Positions 37,400 through 48,405 of a DNA stretch of 64,000 bases are shown here, piece after piece. The stretch lies in contig OY811971.1 of the NCBI GenBank assembly GCA_963681505.1, positions 9,853,991 through 9,917,990 on the forward strand, read 5' to 3'. This stretch comes from Eunapius fragilis (taxonomy: Eukaryota; Porifera; Demospongiae; Spongillida; Spongillidae). The notes under the pieces are model-generated. The model did no database searches. It worked only from the letters and a program-made list of their open reading frames with translations, and had not been told where the DNA came from. The first letter of the stretch is position 1. The number at the start of each line of letters is the position of its first letter. The translations under genes and the position numbers were made by a program.

Positions 37400-37960
37400 C
37401 TCAGTAATGTACATTACCAAGTACTGCCACACACATACTGGTACCAGTAATGCCACCCACATACTGGTACCAGTAATGCCACACACATACTGGTACCAGT
37501 AATGCCACACACATACTGGTACCAGTAATGCCACACACATACTGGTACCAGTAATGCCACACACATACTGGTACCAGTAATGCCACACACATACTGGTAA
37601 CAGTAATGCCACACACATACTGGTACCAGTAATGCCACACACATACTGGTACCAGTAATGCCACACACATACTGGTACCAGTAATGCCACACACATACTG
37701 GTACCAGTAATGCCACACACATACTGGTACCAGTAATGCCACACACATACTGGTAACAGTAATGCCACACACATACTGGTAACAGTAATGCCACACACAT
37801 ACTGGTACCAGTAATGCCACACACATACTGGTACCAGTAATGCCACACACATACTGGTAACAGTAATGCCACACACATACTGGTAACAGTACTGCCACAC
37901 ACATACTGGTACCAGTAATGCCACACACATACTGGTACCAGTAATGCCACAAACACATTA
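37400..37960. repeat. 26-bp minisatellite
   Basis: About 21 tandem copies of TAATGCCACACACATACTGG plus TACCAG, with TAC/TAA variants. The paralogous module at 32.72 kb has only about two copies, so the array expanded after module duplication. Three long minus frames over it (VCVWHYWYQY repeats) are artefacts of 26 x 3 periodicity. Confidence 0.92.
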
Positions 37961-38893
37961 TTATTTCCATACAGTCTTACTGACCAGTGCTCTGGAAAGT
38001 GTTATAAGCTGTGTGCAGACATGTGGCAGATGCTCTTGCACCATTGGTGAGCTTTGTGGTCATTGCAATAGGGTCTTGCACACATGCTAAACAAGTCAGG
38101 GACATCGTGGGCATGTGTTGGACATGTGTGGTGGAAGTAGAGACCTGTTAAAATAACTGCGTTTTTCAGGTCATTTAGGATTTTGCATAATTTCTGCCAG
38201 TGGCTACATGTACCACCTGGTATAGCTACCTTGCAAAGCACATGGAACTGTGGGCTGGTGTGGCTACCTGAGTTATAAAATTGAGTACACGCATTAAATA
38301 CAAATCTATACCATCCACCTGACTATGGTAAAATGTAACGGCACAGTAGAAGCATACATGTATGGACCCCTAAGAGCCCCCCTCACCAACACATTAATAA
38401 TGGTTCCCATACATAAGTATCACAACTCATCACCACTCATAGAAGTTCACACCTCAGGAGGTATCAACAACAGACCTCTTTGGGAGGAGGGGGGGGGGGG
38501 GTTCGCAAAGTGGACAGTAACATCCCCCAAATAGTTGAATGTTTGCAGTGATTCGTTCCATTATGTATTTCTGACAAACTAAATTGCAAAAACAAACTAT
38601 GATTGTACTCCACATTCCAATTAGGAAAAGCCAATCAAATCCTTGCATTTTCCATTGATCCCACAGATTTATGATACTTTCCACCTTACAAGACCCTTAA
38701 CTTCCCTGCATTGTAGATTACATGTATATTATAATCCATAACGCCCCTCCCCTTAATAAACCCATACAAGTGCACAGCTCCAGTGGTATGAACTCAATGG
38801 TGTACACATGTCCTTGTACTGTAGTTCAATTTACAGTTCTCACATCAGAGTACAAGTCACCACATGTCCTTGGACTGGGCTGGTACTACTCAC
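37961..38893. other. Intron, no exon seen
   Basis: Intron sequence similar to 32770-33060 and 21960-22350, with a G run near 38488. No coding signal. Confidence 0.6.
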
Positions 38894-38992
38894 CTTATAC
38901 TGTAGATCAACATTGGCACCAGCAGATAGCAATATCCTCACAACCTCTTCATGGCCATTCTCAGATGCTCTCATCAGTGATGACTGTCCACC
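38894..38992 (-). CDS. Ankyrin-repeat exon (5th recognised)
   Basis: A 99-bp phase-0 exon reading GGQSSLMRASENGHEEVV and LLSAGANVDLQYK. Donor TATAAG|GTGAGT. Confidence 0.87.
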
Positions 38993-39074
38993 CTGAAGAG
39001 ATGAACATATGATTATGGCTGTACCAGGAACATCCTACCACACAACCCATCCTTCACACAGTCACAGAGGACAC

Positions 39075-39517
39075 TACGGTGGCCCGGTAGGTCGCGGGTA
39101 CGAGCAGCGGTTTGAGAGCAAAAATGAGTACGGTCCGAGAGCAAAATTGCGTACGGTCCAAGAGCAAAATTGTGTACGGTCTGAGAGCAAAATTGCGTAC
39201 GGTCTGAGAGCAAAATTGTGTACGGTCTGAGAGCAAAATTGCGTATGGTCCGAGAGCAAAAACGCGCAGGAGCTGAGAGCAAAAATGCGTACGAGCTGAG
39301 AGCAGTTGTTTACATTGGATTTAGGCATTACGCCATTTGTTTTTTTTTCTTAAAAAATGGCTTCCAGATGCATCGCTAGCGTCACCCGTTTGTAACTTTT
39401 CCAAGGACTGTTAACGTCCTGAGGCAGCGCAAGGCAGCTATTCTCGATCCCTGATTGCGCACCGGTGTGTAACTGTTTGGTGTATGTGTGTGTGTGCGCG
39501 CGCGCGCGTGCGTGTGT

Positions 39518-39613
<96 letters not shown>

Positions 39614-39748
39614 AATTCCTTTACATCGTGATGTGTATCTCTTTATTTGTCATACACTGGTACAGTTAAGAGCAGTCTTGGGAGATTTACGAAAAGCACG
39701 GACAGCTGTGGTCTTATCTTATTTACTGTGCACTAAGTCGGCTGACTG

Positions 39749-39814
<66 letters not shown>

Positions 39815-40886
39815 GTGTGTGGTTTGTCTGCATCATGCATGTCTATGTTCTAGGCGTTAAAGAAGGGAAATTTACTTTTAAATCATGCATACTTTCATTT
39901 ATTGTTTTGTCCCACTATTAATTGGGCCAAGGATCTTGTTGCATTCAAGATTGAGATACTAGTAATCGGCTTCAACTGCCCAGAACTCTCTAAGTTGCTG
40001 ACATGTTGTCCCTCTCTCTCTCATTGCGTTGTTGCAGCTTTGATTGCCTCCCTGTCATTCTCAGGTTTGGGCAGTGCTGTTAACAGTAGGCGACGGCAGT
40101 GTTCAACACCAAAGTCTCCCTCTCCAATGCCATGTCTGCTCTGGACTCTCCCATTCCCCAGAGGGTCTTGTCAGGAATGATGATGATATAAGCTCAACAT
40201 TTCCACATCTTGTTGGAGTCTCCAACAGAACTTACCTTCTGTCAGTAGCAGTTAGCCCCTCATGCTTCCTCTTGGCTACCAGTGGTCCCTTCCCCTTCTG
40301 GTGACCAAAAGGGATGAGAGCAGTATTGGCACATAGACTAATCGGGAGTATCCAACTCAAGCCACCACCAATGGCCATCTGGTACTCATTGGAATCCAGG
40401 TACAAACCCATACCAGGGGAAGTGACCACCGGTAGCCAAGAGGAAGCATGAGGAGCTAACTGCTACTGACAGAAAGTAAGCTCTGTTGGCTGGGGAGGAA
40501 GACTCCAACAAGATGTGGAAATGTTAAACTTATATCATTATCATTTGACCCTCTGGGAAATGGGAGGGTCCAGAGCAGAGATGGCATTGGAGAGGGAGAC
40601 CTTGGTGTTGAACACTGCCCGTCGACTACTGTTAACAGCACTGCCCAAGCCTGAGAATGACAGGGAGGCAATCAAAGCTGCAACAACGCAATGAGAGAGA
40701 GAGGGACAACATGTCAGCAACTTAGAGAGTTCTGGGCAGTTGAAGCCGATTACTAGTATCTCAATCTTGAGTGTTACAAGATCCTTGGCCCAATTAATAG
40801 TGGGACAAAAATGAAAGTATGCATGATTTAAAAGTAAATTTCCCTTCTTTAACGCCTAGAACATAGACATGCATGATGCAGACAGA

Positions 40887-40956
<70 letters not shown>

Positions 40957-41092
40957 CAGTCAGCCGACTTAGTGCACAGTAAATAAGATAAGACCACAGC
41001 TGTTCGTGCTTTTGATAAATCTCCCAAGACTGCTCTTAACTGTACCAGTGTATGACAAATAAAGAGATACACATCACGATGTAAAAGGAATT

Positions 41093-41130
<38 letters not shown>

Positions 41131-41153
41131 GCACGCACGCACGCGCGCGCACA

Positions 41154-41221
<68 letters not shown>

Positions 41222-41621
41222 AAACAGTTACACATCAGGGATCGAGAATAGCTGCCTTGCGCTGCCTCAGGATGTTAACAGCCCTTGGAAAAGTTACAAA
41301 CGGGTGACGCCAGCGATGCATCTGGAAGCCATTTTTTTAAGAAAAAAAACAAATGGCGTAATGCCTAAATCCAATGTGAACAACTGCTCGCAGCTCGTAC
41401 GCATTTTTGCTCTCAGCTCCTGCGCGTTTTTGCTCTCGGACCATACGCAATTTTGCTCTCGGACCGTACGCAATTTTGCTCTCAGACCGTACGCAATTTT
41501 GCTCTTGGACCGTACGCAATTTTGCTCTCGTACCGTACGCAATTTTGCTCTCAGACCGTTGCTCGTACTCATTTTTGCTCTCAAACCGCTGCTCGTACCC
41601 GCGACCTACCGGGCCACCGTA
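39075..41621. mobile_element. 2.5-kb giant inverted-repeat element
   Basis: TACGGTGGCCCGGTAGGTCG at 39075 mirrors the end at 41621. GGACAC is duplicated at 39069-39074 and 41622-41627; uninterrupted modules read GAGGACACAACC here. Almost the whole length is one palindrome centred near 40350. Each arm has, from outside in, 23-bp subterminal repeats (GAGCAAAATTGCGTACGGTC type, 39110-39300 and 41400-41600), long CA/GT arrays, and a unique 400-bp stretch. No transposase was found. The 6-bp duplication does not identify a superfamily. Confidence 0.85.
39484..39612. repeat. GT/GC microsatellite in the left arm
   Basis: A (GT)n array with a GCGCGCGC-GCGT stretch at its start. Its mirror counterpart is 41094-41220, and second arrays occur at 39752-39822 and 40890-40955. 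The poly-CV and poly-HT frames are artefacts. Confidence 0.9.
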
Positions 41622-41838
41622 GGACACAACCACATGGGTGAATCAGGAGGTGGGGGTGGGGCAGGTGAGTAGGAAGAGATGAACACATGATTATGGATGT
41701 ACATGTACCAGGAAAATCCTAAGTTTTGTCAATTTGAGCCAAATACCTACAGTGTAGGTTATCAAAATTTATTTTACATTTCAGTATAGTAGTCTTATAA
41801 GTCACCACATGTCCTTGGGCTGGGCTGGTACTACTCAC

Positions 41839-41940
41839 TAGATAATCCTGTAGATCAACTTTGGCACAAGCAGATAGCAATATCCTCACAACCCCTTCAT
41901 GGCCATTCACAGATGCTCTCATCAGTGATGACTGCCCATC
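41839..41940 (-). CDS. Ankyrin-repeat exon with altered 3' end (4th recognised)
   Basis: A 102-bp phase-0 exon starting DGQSSLMRASVNGHEGVV and ending LLSACAKVDLQDYL before |GTGAGT. Extra bases at the donor side add one codon, and Gly in the LLSAGA turn is Cys. It is likely functional but the most diverged of the array. Confidence 0.75.
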
Positions 41941-41997
41941 CTGAAGAGATGAACATACTGTATGATTATGGCTGTACCAGGACCATCCTACCACACA

Positions 41998-43790
41998 ACC
42001 CATCCTTCACACAGTCACAGAGGACACAACCACATGGGAGGAAATAATTTGAATCAGGAGGTGGGGGTGGGGCAGGTGAGTAGGAAGAGTCCAAATATAA
42101 GATTGATGCACTATCCCTACTCCAACCATTGTCTGGATGATAACAAGTGTTCAGTCATGACATTAGGAAATGTAATGGCACAGCAGGCTTCATTAGGTAT
42201 AAAAGCTGTAAGCCTTATGAGCATCAGGTGATCCTTCATTATATAGCAAACAGAGATCAACTAAGGATCACCTGACACTTAAAAGAGCCCATAGGTTTTA
42301 TACTGTGACCCCTTAGAGTATATATAGCACATCAACAAAATCAAACCTCTCGTCCATAAGCCACTCCTATTAAAGGTGGAGTTTCCAATTTATAATCACT
42401 GCCCTCGGCACAAGTGGTCTACTGGCTGTGTGACCAAAATTTTAGGCTAGAAAAGGCACCTGTCCAGCCTTGTTATCCTTGGGGTGGTGGGGTGTCGATA
42501 AACCTCTGCCTGTTGACCTCTGGACAATAACCAGTTCACTGCTAAATAGGTTTCATATCAAACAAGCATGCATTAGGGTGTTTAACCTACCCTGAACAAT
42601 GAAATCGGTTCCTTAGAAGAATTTAAAAAAAAAAAACACACAAAATTTTTCAGTCTGAAAATCGGTTGTTCCAAATATTTCTAAATGATTGGTTTTGACA
42701 ATTTTGTTAGCCAAATGCCTAGGTGATTCAGGTTTACACATGTATAGTAGTGATATTAATATGATTGGACTAGAGACCTTGCACATCATGTATATGACTA
42801 TAGCAGAACCAATTTGTGGAGGGAAAGTGAGGATGTGGGTTGAAGGTGAGGGTGGTGTGACGTGTGGGAGATGTGAGGTGAGGATGTGATATGGAGGGAA
42901 TGAGGTTGTGGGTGGAGGGAAAGTTGGGGTTGATGGTCTTTGACAATGATTGCACTCAATGTGCAAAAGGTTCATGGGAACCAAGACGTACCATGTGCTT
43001 ACACACCCTGACTGCACTCATACACACACACTCACTGCACTCATAAAGCAAACAGTCCGGAGGACTGTGAGTGTGAGAGAAGAAAATTCGGGCTTAGGGC
43101 AGGGTAGGGGGGGGGGGCCGAAGGCCCGCTACGCCCCTCAACTTTTCACCCCCTCTCCGAATCCACCCTCAAATTGCACCCGTCCCTCCCACTCTACACT
43201 CTTCGTTGAAACTCACTAACTCACCTCTCCTTAATCAACGCCATCTTGCCATGAACGAGGCGTCTTCGGCGCCATACTCTCAGCTCTACATACACACCCA
43301 CTGCACTCATACATGTATACACACACTCACACACACACACTGCACTAATTCACACACACACTCACTGCACTTATACACACACCACACTCACTGCACTAAT
43401 ACACACACACACTGCACTCATACACACACCCCTTAAAAGTCCCTTAACTCCCCTGCATTGTAGATTACATTATAATCCATAATGCCCCTCCCGTTAATGA
43501 GGATAAACCCATACAAGTGCACAGCTCCAGTGGTGTATGAACTCAATGGTGTACACATGTCCTTGTACTGTAGTTCAATTTACAGTTCTCACATCAGAGT
43601 ACAAGTCACCACATGTCCTTGGGCTGGGCTGGTACTACTCACCTCATCCTGTAGATCAACTTTGGCACCAGCAGATAACAATATCCTCACAACCTCTTCA
43701 TGGCCATTCTCAGATGCTCTCATCAGTGATGACTCTCCATACTGAAGAGATGAACATATGATTATGGCTGTACTAGGACCATCCTACCAC
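41998..43790. repeat. Duplicated 1.8-kb module, copy 2
   Basis: Direct paralogue of 33590-35395 with the same order of landmarks; it carries the exon at 43643-43741. Confidence 0.85.
43643..43741 (-). CDS. Ankyrin-repeat exon (3rd recognised)
   Basis: A 99-bp phase-0 exon reading YGESSLMRASENGHEEVV and LLSAGAKVDLQDE. Donor GATGAG|GTGAGT. Confidence 0.88.
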
Positions 43791-44323
43791 ACAACCCATC
43801 CTTCACACAGTCACAGAGGACACAACCACATGGGAGGAAATAATTTGAATCAGGAGGTGGGGGTGGGGCAGGTGAGTAGGAAGAGTCCAAACATAAGATT
43901 GATGTACTACTCCTACTCCCTACTCCAACCATTGTCTGGATGATAACAAGTGTTCAGTCATGACATTAGGAAATTAGGTGCCTAAAGAGTCAAGCTTAGG
44001 TTGAAAATTTCAGCTTCACATGGTGCTTCGACAATTTTATATAATGGTTAAATGTTGTAAATGTTAGGCGCCATGTTTTGTGCACTTTTGACGTTACTGG
44101 TCTAACGTACAATGTAACAAGTAACACGCAAAAAATTTCACATGAATAAGTACAACAGGATCCTTTACTGGTAAATGGTGCAAACAGACACCACAGGTGC
44201 TACTACATGTATGTCAGATCAGCATTGGTAATGGTCTGACAATGAATGTCATGACTACATAGAAAACCTGTCATATGCACTGCGAGGGATATGTGTGTGA
44301 AGTAACGTGCAACATGTACTCAC

Positions 44324-44422
44324 CTCATCCTGTGGATCACATTTGGCACCAGCTGATAACAATATCCTCACAACCTCTTCATGGCCATTCTCAGATGCTC
44401 TCATCAGTGATAACTTTCCACC
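44324..44422 (-). CDS. Ankyrin-repeat exon (2nd recognised)
   Basis: A 99-bp phase-0 exon reading GGKLSLMRASENGHEEVV and LLSAGAKCDPQDE. Asn/Val-Asp of the loop is Cys-Asp-Pro here. Its upstream intron lacks the usual module repeat and carries the large minisatellite. Confidence 0.85.
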
Positions 44423-44859
44423 CTGAAGAGATGAACATATGATTATGGCAGTACCAGGAACATCCTACCACACAACCCATTCTTCACACAGTCACAGAGG
44501 ACACAACCACATGGGAGGAATAATTTGAATCAGGAGGTGGGGGTGGGGCAGGTGAGTAGGAAGAGTCCAAATATAAGATTGATGTACTACTCCCTACTCC
44601 AACCATTGTCTGGATGATAACAAGTGTTCAGTCATGACATTAGGAAATGTAATGGCACAGCAGGCTTCATTAGGTACAAAATGACATCACACATGTTCAA
44701 TAGGTGCAAATTAAGGCAAGGAGAAATGGAACATTTGATGCACATGATACCACTGGAGGTGTGCACTTGTATGTGTCTATACATGTACATGTATGTACCA
44801 GTTCACAGCTAATTACATACAGGACTGTGGACTGTTGTGACTATCAAAGGTGAGGGTGT

Positions 44860-46755
44860 GAGTTGGGAATGGTGGGGAAAGATGAGTGTGAGAGGTGCGG
44901 TGGTGTGAGAGGTGTGGTGGTGTGAGGTGTGAGAGGTGTGGTGGTGTGAGGTGTGGTGGTATGAGAGGTGTGGTGGTGAGAGGTGTGGTGGTGTGAGAGG
45001 TGTGGTGGTGTGAGGTGTGGTGGTGTGAGAGGTGTGGTGGTATGAGAGGTGTGGTGGTGTGAGAGGTGTGGTGGTGTGAGAGGTGTGGTGGTGAGAGGTG
45101 TGGTGGTGTGAGAGGTGTGGTGGTGTGAGGTGTGGTGGTGTGAGAGGTGTGGTGGTATGAGAGGTGTGGTGGTGTGAGAGGTGTGGTGGTGTGAGAGGTG
45201 TGGTGGTGAGAGGTGTGGTGGTGTGAGAGGTGTGGTGGTATGAGAGGTGTGGTGGTGAGAAGTGTGGTGGTGTGAGAGGTGTGGTGGTGTGAGGTGTGGA
45301 GGTGTGAGAGGTGTGGTGGTGTGAAAGGTGTGGTGGTGTGAGAGGTGTGGTGATGTGAAAGGTGTGGTGGTGTGGGAGGTGTGGTGGTGTGAGGTGTGGA
45401 GGTGTGAGAGGTGTGGTGGTGTGAGAGGTGTGGTGGTGTGAGAGGTGTGGTGGTGTGAGGTGTGGAGGTGTGAGAGGTGTGGTGGTGTGAGAGGTGTGGT
45501 GGTGTGAGAGGTGTGGTGATGTGAAAGGTGTGGTGGTGTGGGAGGTGTGATGGTGTGAGAGGTGTGGTGGTGTGAGAGGTGTGGTGGTGTGAGGGTGTGG
45601 CGGTGTGAGAGGTGTGGTGGTGTGAGAGGTGTGGTGGTGTGAGAGATGTGGTGATGTGAAAGGTGTGGTGGTGTGAGAGGTGTGGTGGTGTGAGGTGTGG
45701 TGGTGTGAGGTGTGGTGGTGTGAGAGGTGTGGTGGTGTGAGAGGTGTGGTGGTGTGAGAAGTGTGGTGGTGTGAGGTGTGGTGGTGTGAGAGGTGGCGGT
45801 GTGAGAGGTGTGGTGATGTGAGAGGTGTGGTGGAGTAAGAGGTGTGAGGTGTGGTGGTGTGAGAGGTATGGTGGTGTGAGGTGTGGAGGTGTGAGAGGTG
45901 TGGTGGTGTGGGAGGTGTGGTGGTGTGAGAGGTGTGGTGGTGTGAGAGGTGTGGTGGTGTGAGAGGTGTGGTGGTGTGAGAGGTGTGATGGTGTGGGAGG
46001 TGTGGTGGTGTGAGGTGTGGTGGTGTGAGAGGTGTGGTGGTGTGAGGTGTGGTGGTGTGAGAGGTGTGGTGGTGAGAGAGGTGTGGCGGTGTGAGAGGTG
46101 TGGTGGAGTAAGAGGTTTGAGGTGTGGTGGTGTGAGGTGTGGTGGTGTGAGAGTTGTGGTGGTGTGAGGTGTGTGGTGTGAGAGGTGTGGTAGTGTGAGA
46201 GGTGTGGTGGTGTGAGGTGTGGTGGTGTGAGAGGTGTGGTGGTGTGAGGTGTGGAGGTGTGAGAGGTGTGGTGGTGTGGGAGGTGTGGTGGTGTGAGAGG
46301 TGTGGTGGTGAGAGAGGTGTGGTGGTGTGAGGTGTGGAGGTGTGAGAGGTGTGGTGGTGTGGGAGGTGTGGAGGTGTGAGAGGTGTGGTGGTGTGGGAGG
46401 TGTGGTGGTGTGAGAGGTGTGGTGGTGTGAGAGGTGTGGTGGTGTGAGAGGTGTGGTGGTGTGAGGATGTGGCGGTGTGAGGTGTGTGGTGTGAGAGGTG
46501 TGGTGGTGTGAGAGGTGTGGTGGTGAGAGAGGTGTGGTGGTGTGGGAGGTGTGGTGGTGTGAGAGGTGTGGTGGTGTGAGAGGTGTGGTGGTGTGAGAGG
46601 TGTGGTGGTGTGAGGTGTGGTGGTGTGAGAGGTGGCGGTGTGAGAGGTGTGGTGGAGTAAGAGGTGTGAGGTGTGGTGGTGTGAGGTGTGGTGGTGTGAG
46701 AGTTGTGGTGGTGTGAGGTGTGGTGGTGTGAGGTGTGGTGGTGTGAGAGGTGTGT
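44860..46755. repeat. 1.9-kb GGTGTGGTGGTGTGAGA minisatellite
   Basis: More than 110 copies of a 17-bp unit GGTGTGGTGGTGTGAGA mixed with 12- to 15-bp shortened forms, with higher-order patterns. It produces two minus frames above 650 codons (His/Thr/Pro/Leu/Ser only) that are not genes. Strand asymmetry is extreme: almost no C on the plus strand. Confidence 0.95.
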
Positions 46756-47270
46756 GTAAAGAGAAATGGAAACATTTGATGCACATACATGTAGGTGTGC
46801 ACTTGTATGGATTTAACCTCATATAAAGGGGAGGAGGGAGGGTGGGGGTGCCACTGTTGATATGCCTGAGCGCTAGTGTATTACTACTTTCACTGCATGC
46901 TACATGTATATAATGTAATGTAATGCTCTCATCTGGCCTAACAGTGGAGTGGCGTGTTTGTACCCTAGTGTACGGTGGCAGACAGGTACTGTACCAATGG
47001 TGAGGGTGTGAGCTATGAGGTGCTGGGAATGGTGAAGGTGTGATGTGGAGGGAAAGGTAAGCGTGTGGGGTGGAGGTATGATGTGGAGGGAAAGGTAAGC
47101 GTGTGGGGTGGAGGTATGATGTGGAGGGAAATCTAATTACTTAAGTACACCTGCCCCTCAGGTGTCCTGGACATGTCATAGTGTTTTGATGTTGTGTTGA
47201 TGTAATTAAGCATGTTGATTTAACATCTCATTTTTATCACTGTGGTTATGTGAGATGATATAGTACTCAC
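46756..47270. other. Intron with 40-bp tandem copies
   Basis: Contains about three copies of GATGTGGAGGGAAAGGTAAG plus CGTGTGGGGTGGAGGTAT at 47035-47130. No exon. Confidence 0.65.
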
Positions 47271-47360
47271 CCAATCTGTACAATCAACATGTACTCCTTG
47301 TTCCAGCAGTTTCTTAACGTCTTCAATATTTCCATCCTCAGATGCTGCCAAAAGCTGGTC
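47271..47360 (-). CDS. First recognised ankyrin-repeat exon
   Basis: A 90-bp phase-0 exon with acceptor ATCATAG|GACCAG and donor GATTGG|GTGAGT. The sequence DQLLAASEDGNIEDVKKLL then EQGVHVDCTDW is a typical N-terminal capping ankyrin repeat, different from the duplicated LLSAGA type. The start-codon exon should lie at higher coordinates but was not found. Confidence 0.85.
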
Positions 47361-47435
47361 CTATGATAACAGAACACCACGGTGAGAGTGCTGAGGTGGA
47401 GGAAGGTATGAACCCAACAAACTACCCTGAACGTA

Positions 47436-48405
47436 CAGTGACCCACACAGCCATACTGTTAGATGGGACCACCACATGTACACAGTGATCCACACAGCCA
47501 TACTGTTAGATGGAACCACCACATGTACACAGTGACCCACACAGCCATACTGTTATATGGGACCACTACATGTACACAGTGACCCACACAGCCATACTGT
47601 TAGATGGGACCACCACATGTACACAGTGACCCACACAGCCATACTGTTAGATGGGACCACCACATGTACACAGTGACCCACACAGCCATACTGTTAGATG
47701 GGACCACCACATGTACACAGTGACCCACACAGCCACACTGTTAGATGGGACCACCACATGTACACAGTGACCCACACAGCCATACTGTTAGATGGGACCA
47801 TCACATGTACACAGTGACCCACACAACCATACTGTTAGATGGGACCATCACATGTACACAGTGATCCACACAGCCATACTTTTAGATGGGACCACCACAT
47901 GTACAAAGTGACCCACACAGCCATACTGTTATAGAGCAGTTTTTAGCGGTCAGCCATCGGACATATTGCTGTTCAACTTCTTGCCACGGCCGATTGCTCA
48001 TTATCACGGTCGCCTATCATTTACCATACCACTACGCTGATTGGCTGTAATGACTGATTGAGATTGTGCACACGTAGTGAAATGTTATGGGTGTTGTTAT
48101 GTAATAACATATATGGCTAGCAAAAATACGTAAAGTGTGAATCAGCTGCTGCAGATGGAAGTAAAGAAACTAAAAAGCAACAGTTAGCGTTAGTTACAAC
48201 ATTCAAAAAGTGGCAGTCGCAGTTCATGTGTGAACAACAATAGCTTTCTTGGCTGCATTGCGACGTTGACAAAGGGAACCGCAATGCACAATTGTAGACA
48301 TGAATAATTAATGAGACAGATCATGATGTCCCTTGGTCTGACATTTTTTCAAGGGAATGATAAACTGCTCTGATTGTTAGATGGGACCACCACATGTACA
48401 CAACA
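47436..48405. repeat. 47-bp minisatellite, interrupted
   Basis: About ten copies of ACAGTGACCCACACAGCCAT plus ACTGTTAGATGGGACCACCACATGTAC-like sequence run from 47436 to 47931. One partial copy follows the inserted MITE (48375-48405). Confidence 0.9.
47932..48374. mobile_element. 443-bp MITE inside the 47-bp minisatellite
   Basis: TAGAGCAGTTT at 47932 mirrors AAACTGCTCTGAT ending at 48374. TGTTA is present on both sides (47927-47931 and 48375-48379) and occurs once in uninterrupted units. It has no coding capacity. Confidence 0.75.

Noticed and set aside
37388-37960. CRISPR-like regular repeat array
   Set aside because: The repeat is directly tandem with no spacers, and this is an animal genome.
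37388-37970. Three overlapping 180-189 codon frames with VCVWHYWYQY repeats
   Set aside because: A 26-bp tandem unit read in all three frames gives the same 78-bp period; no gene.
39465-41216. CVCVCV and THTHTH frames
   Set aside because: CA/GT microsatellites.
44813-46822. Open frames of 669 and 652 codons on the minus strand
   Set aside because: They are read through the GGTGTGGTGGTGTGAGA minisatellite; composition is only His, Thr, Pro, Leu and Ser and two frames are open at once.
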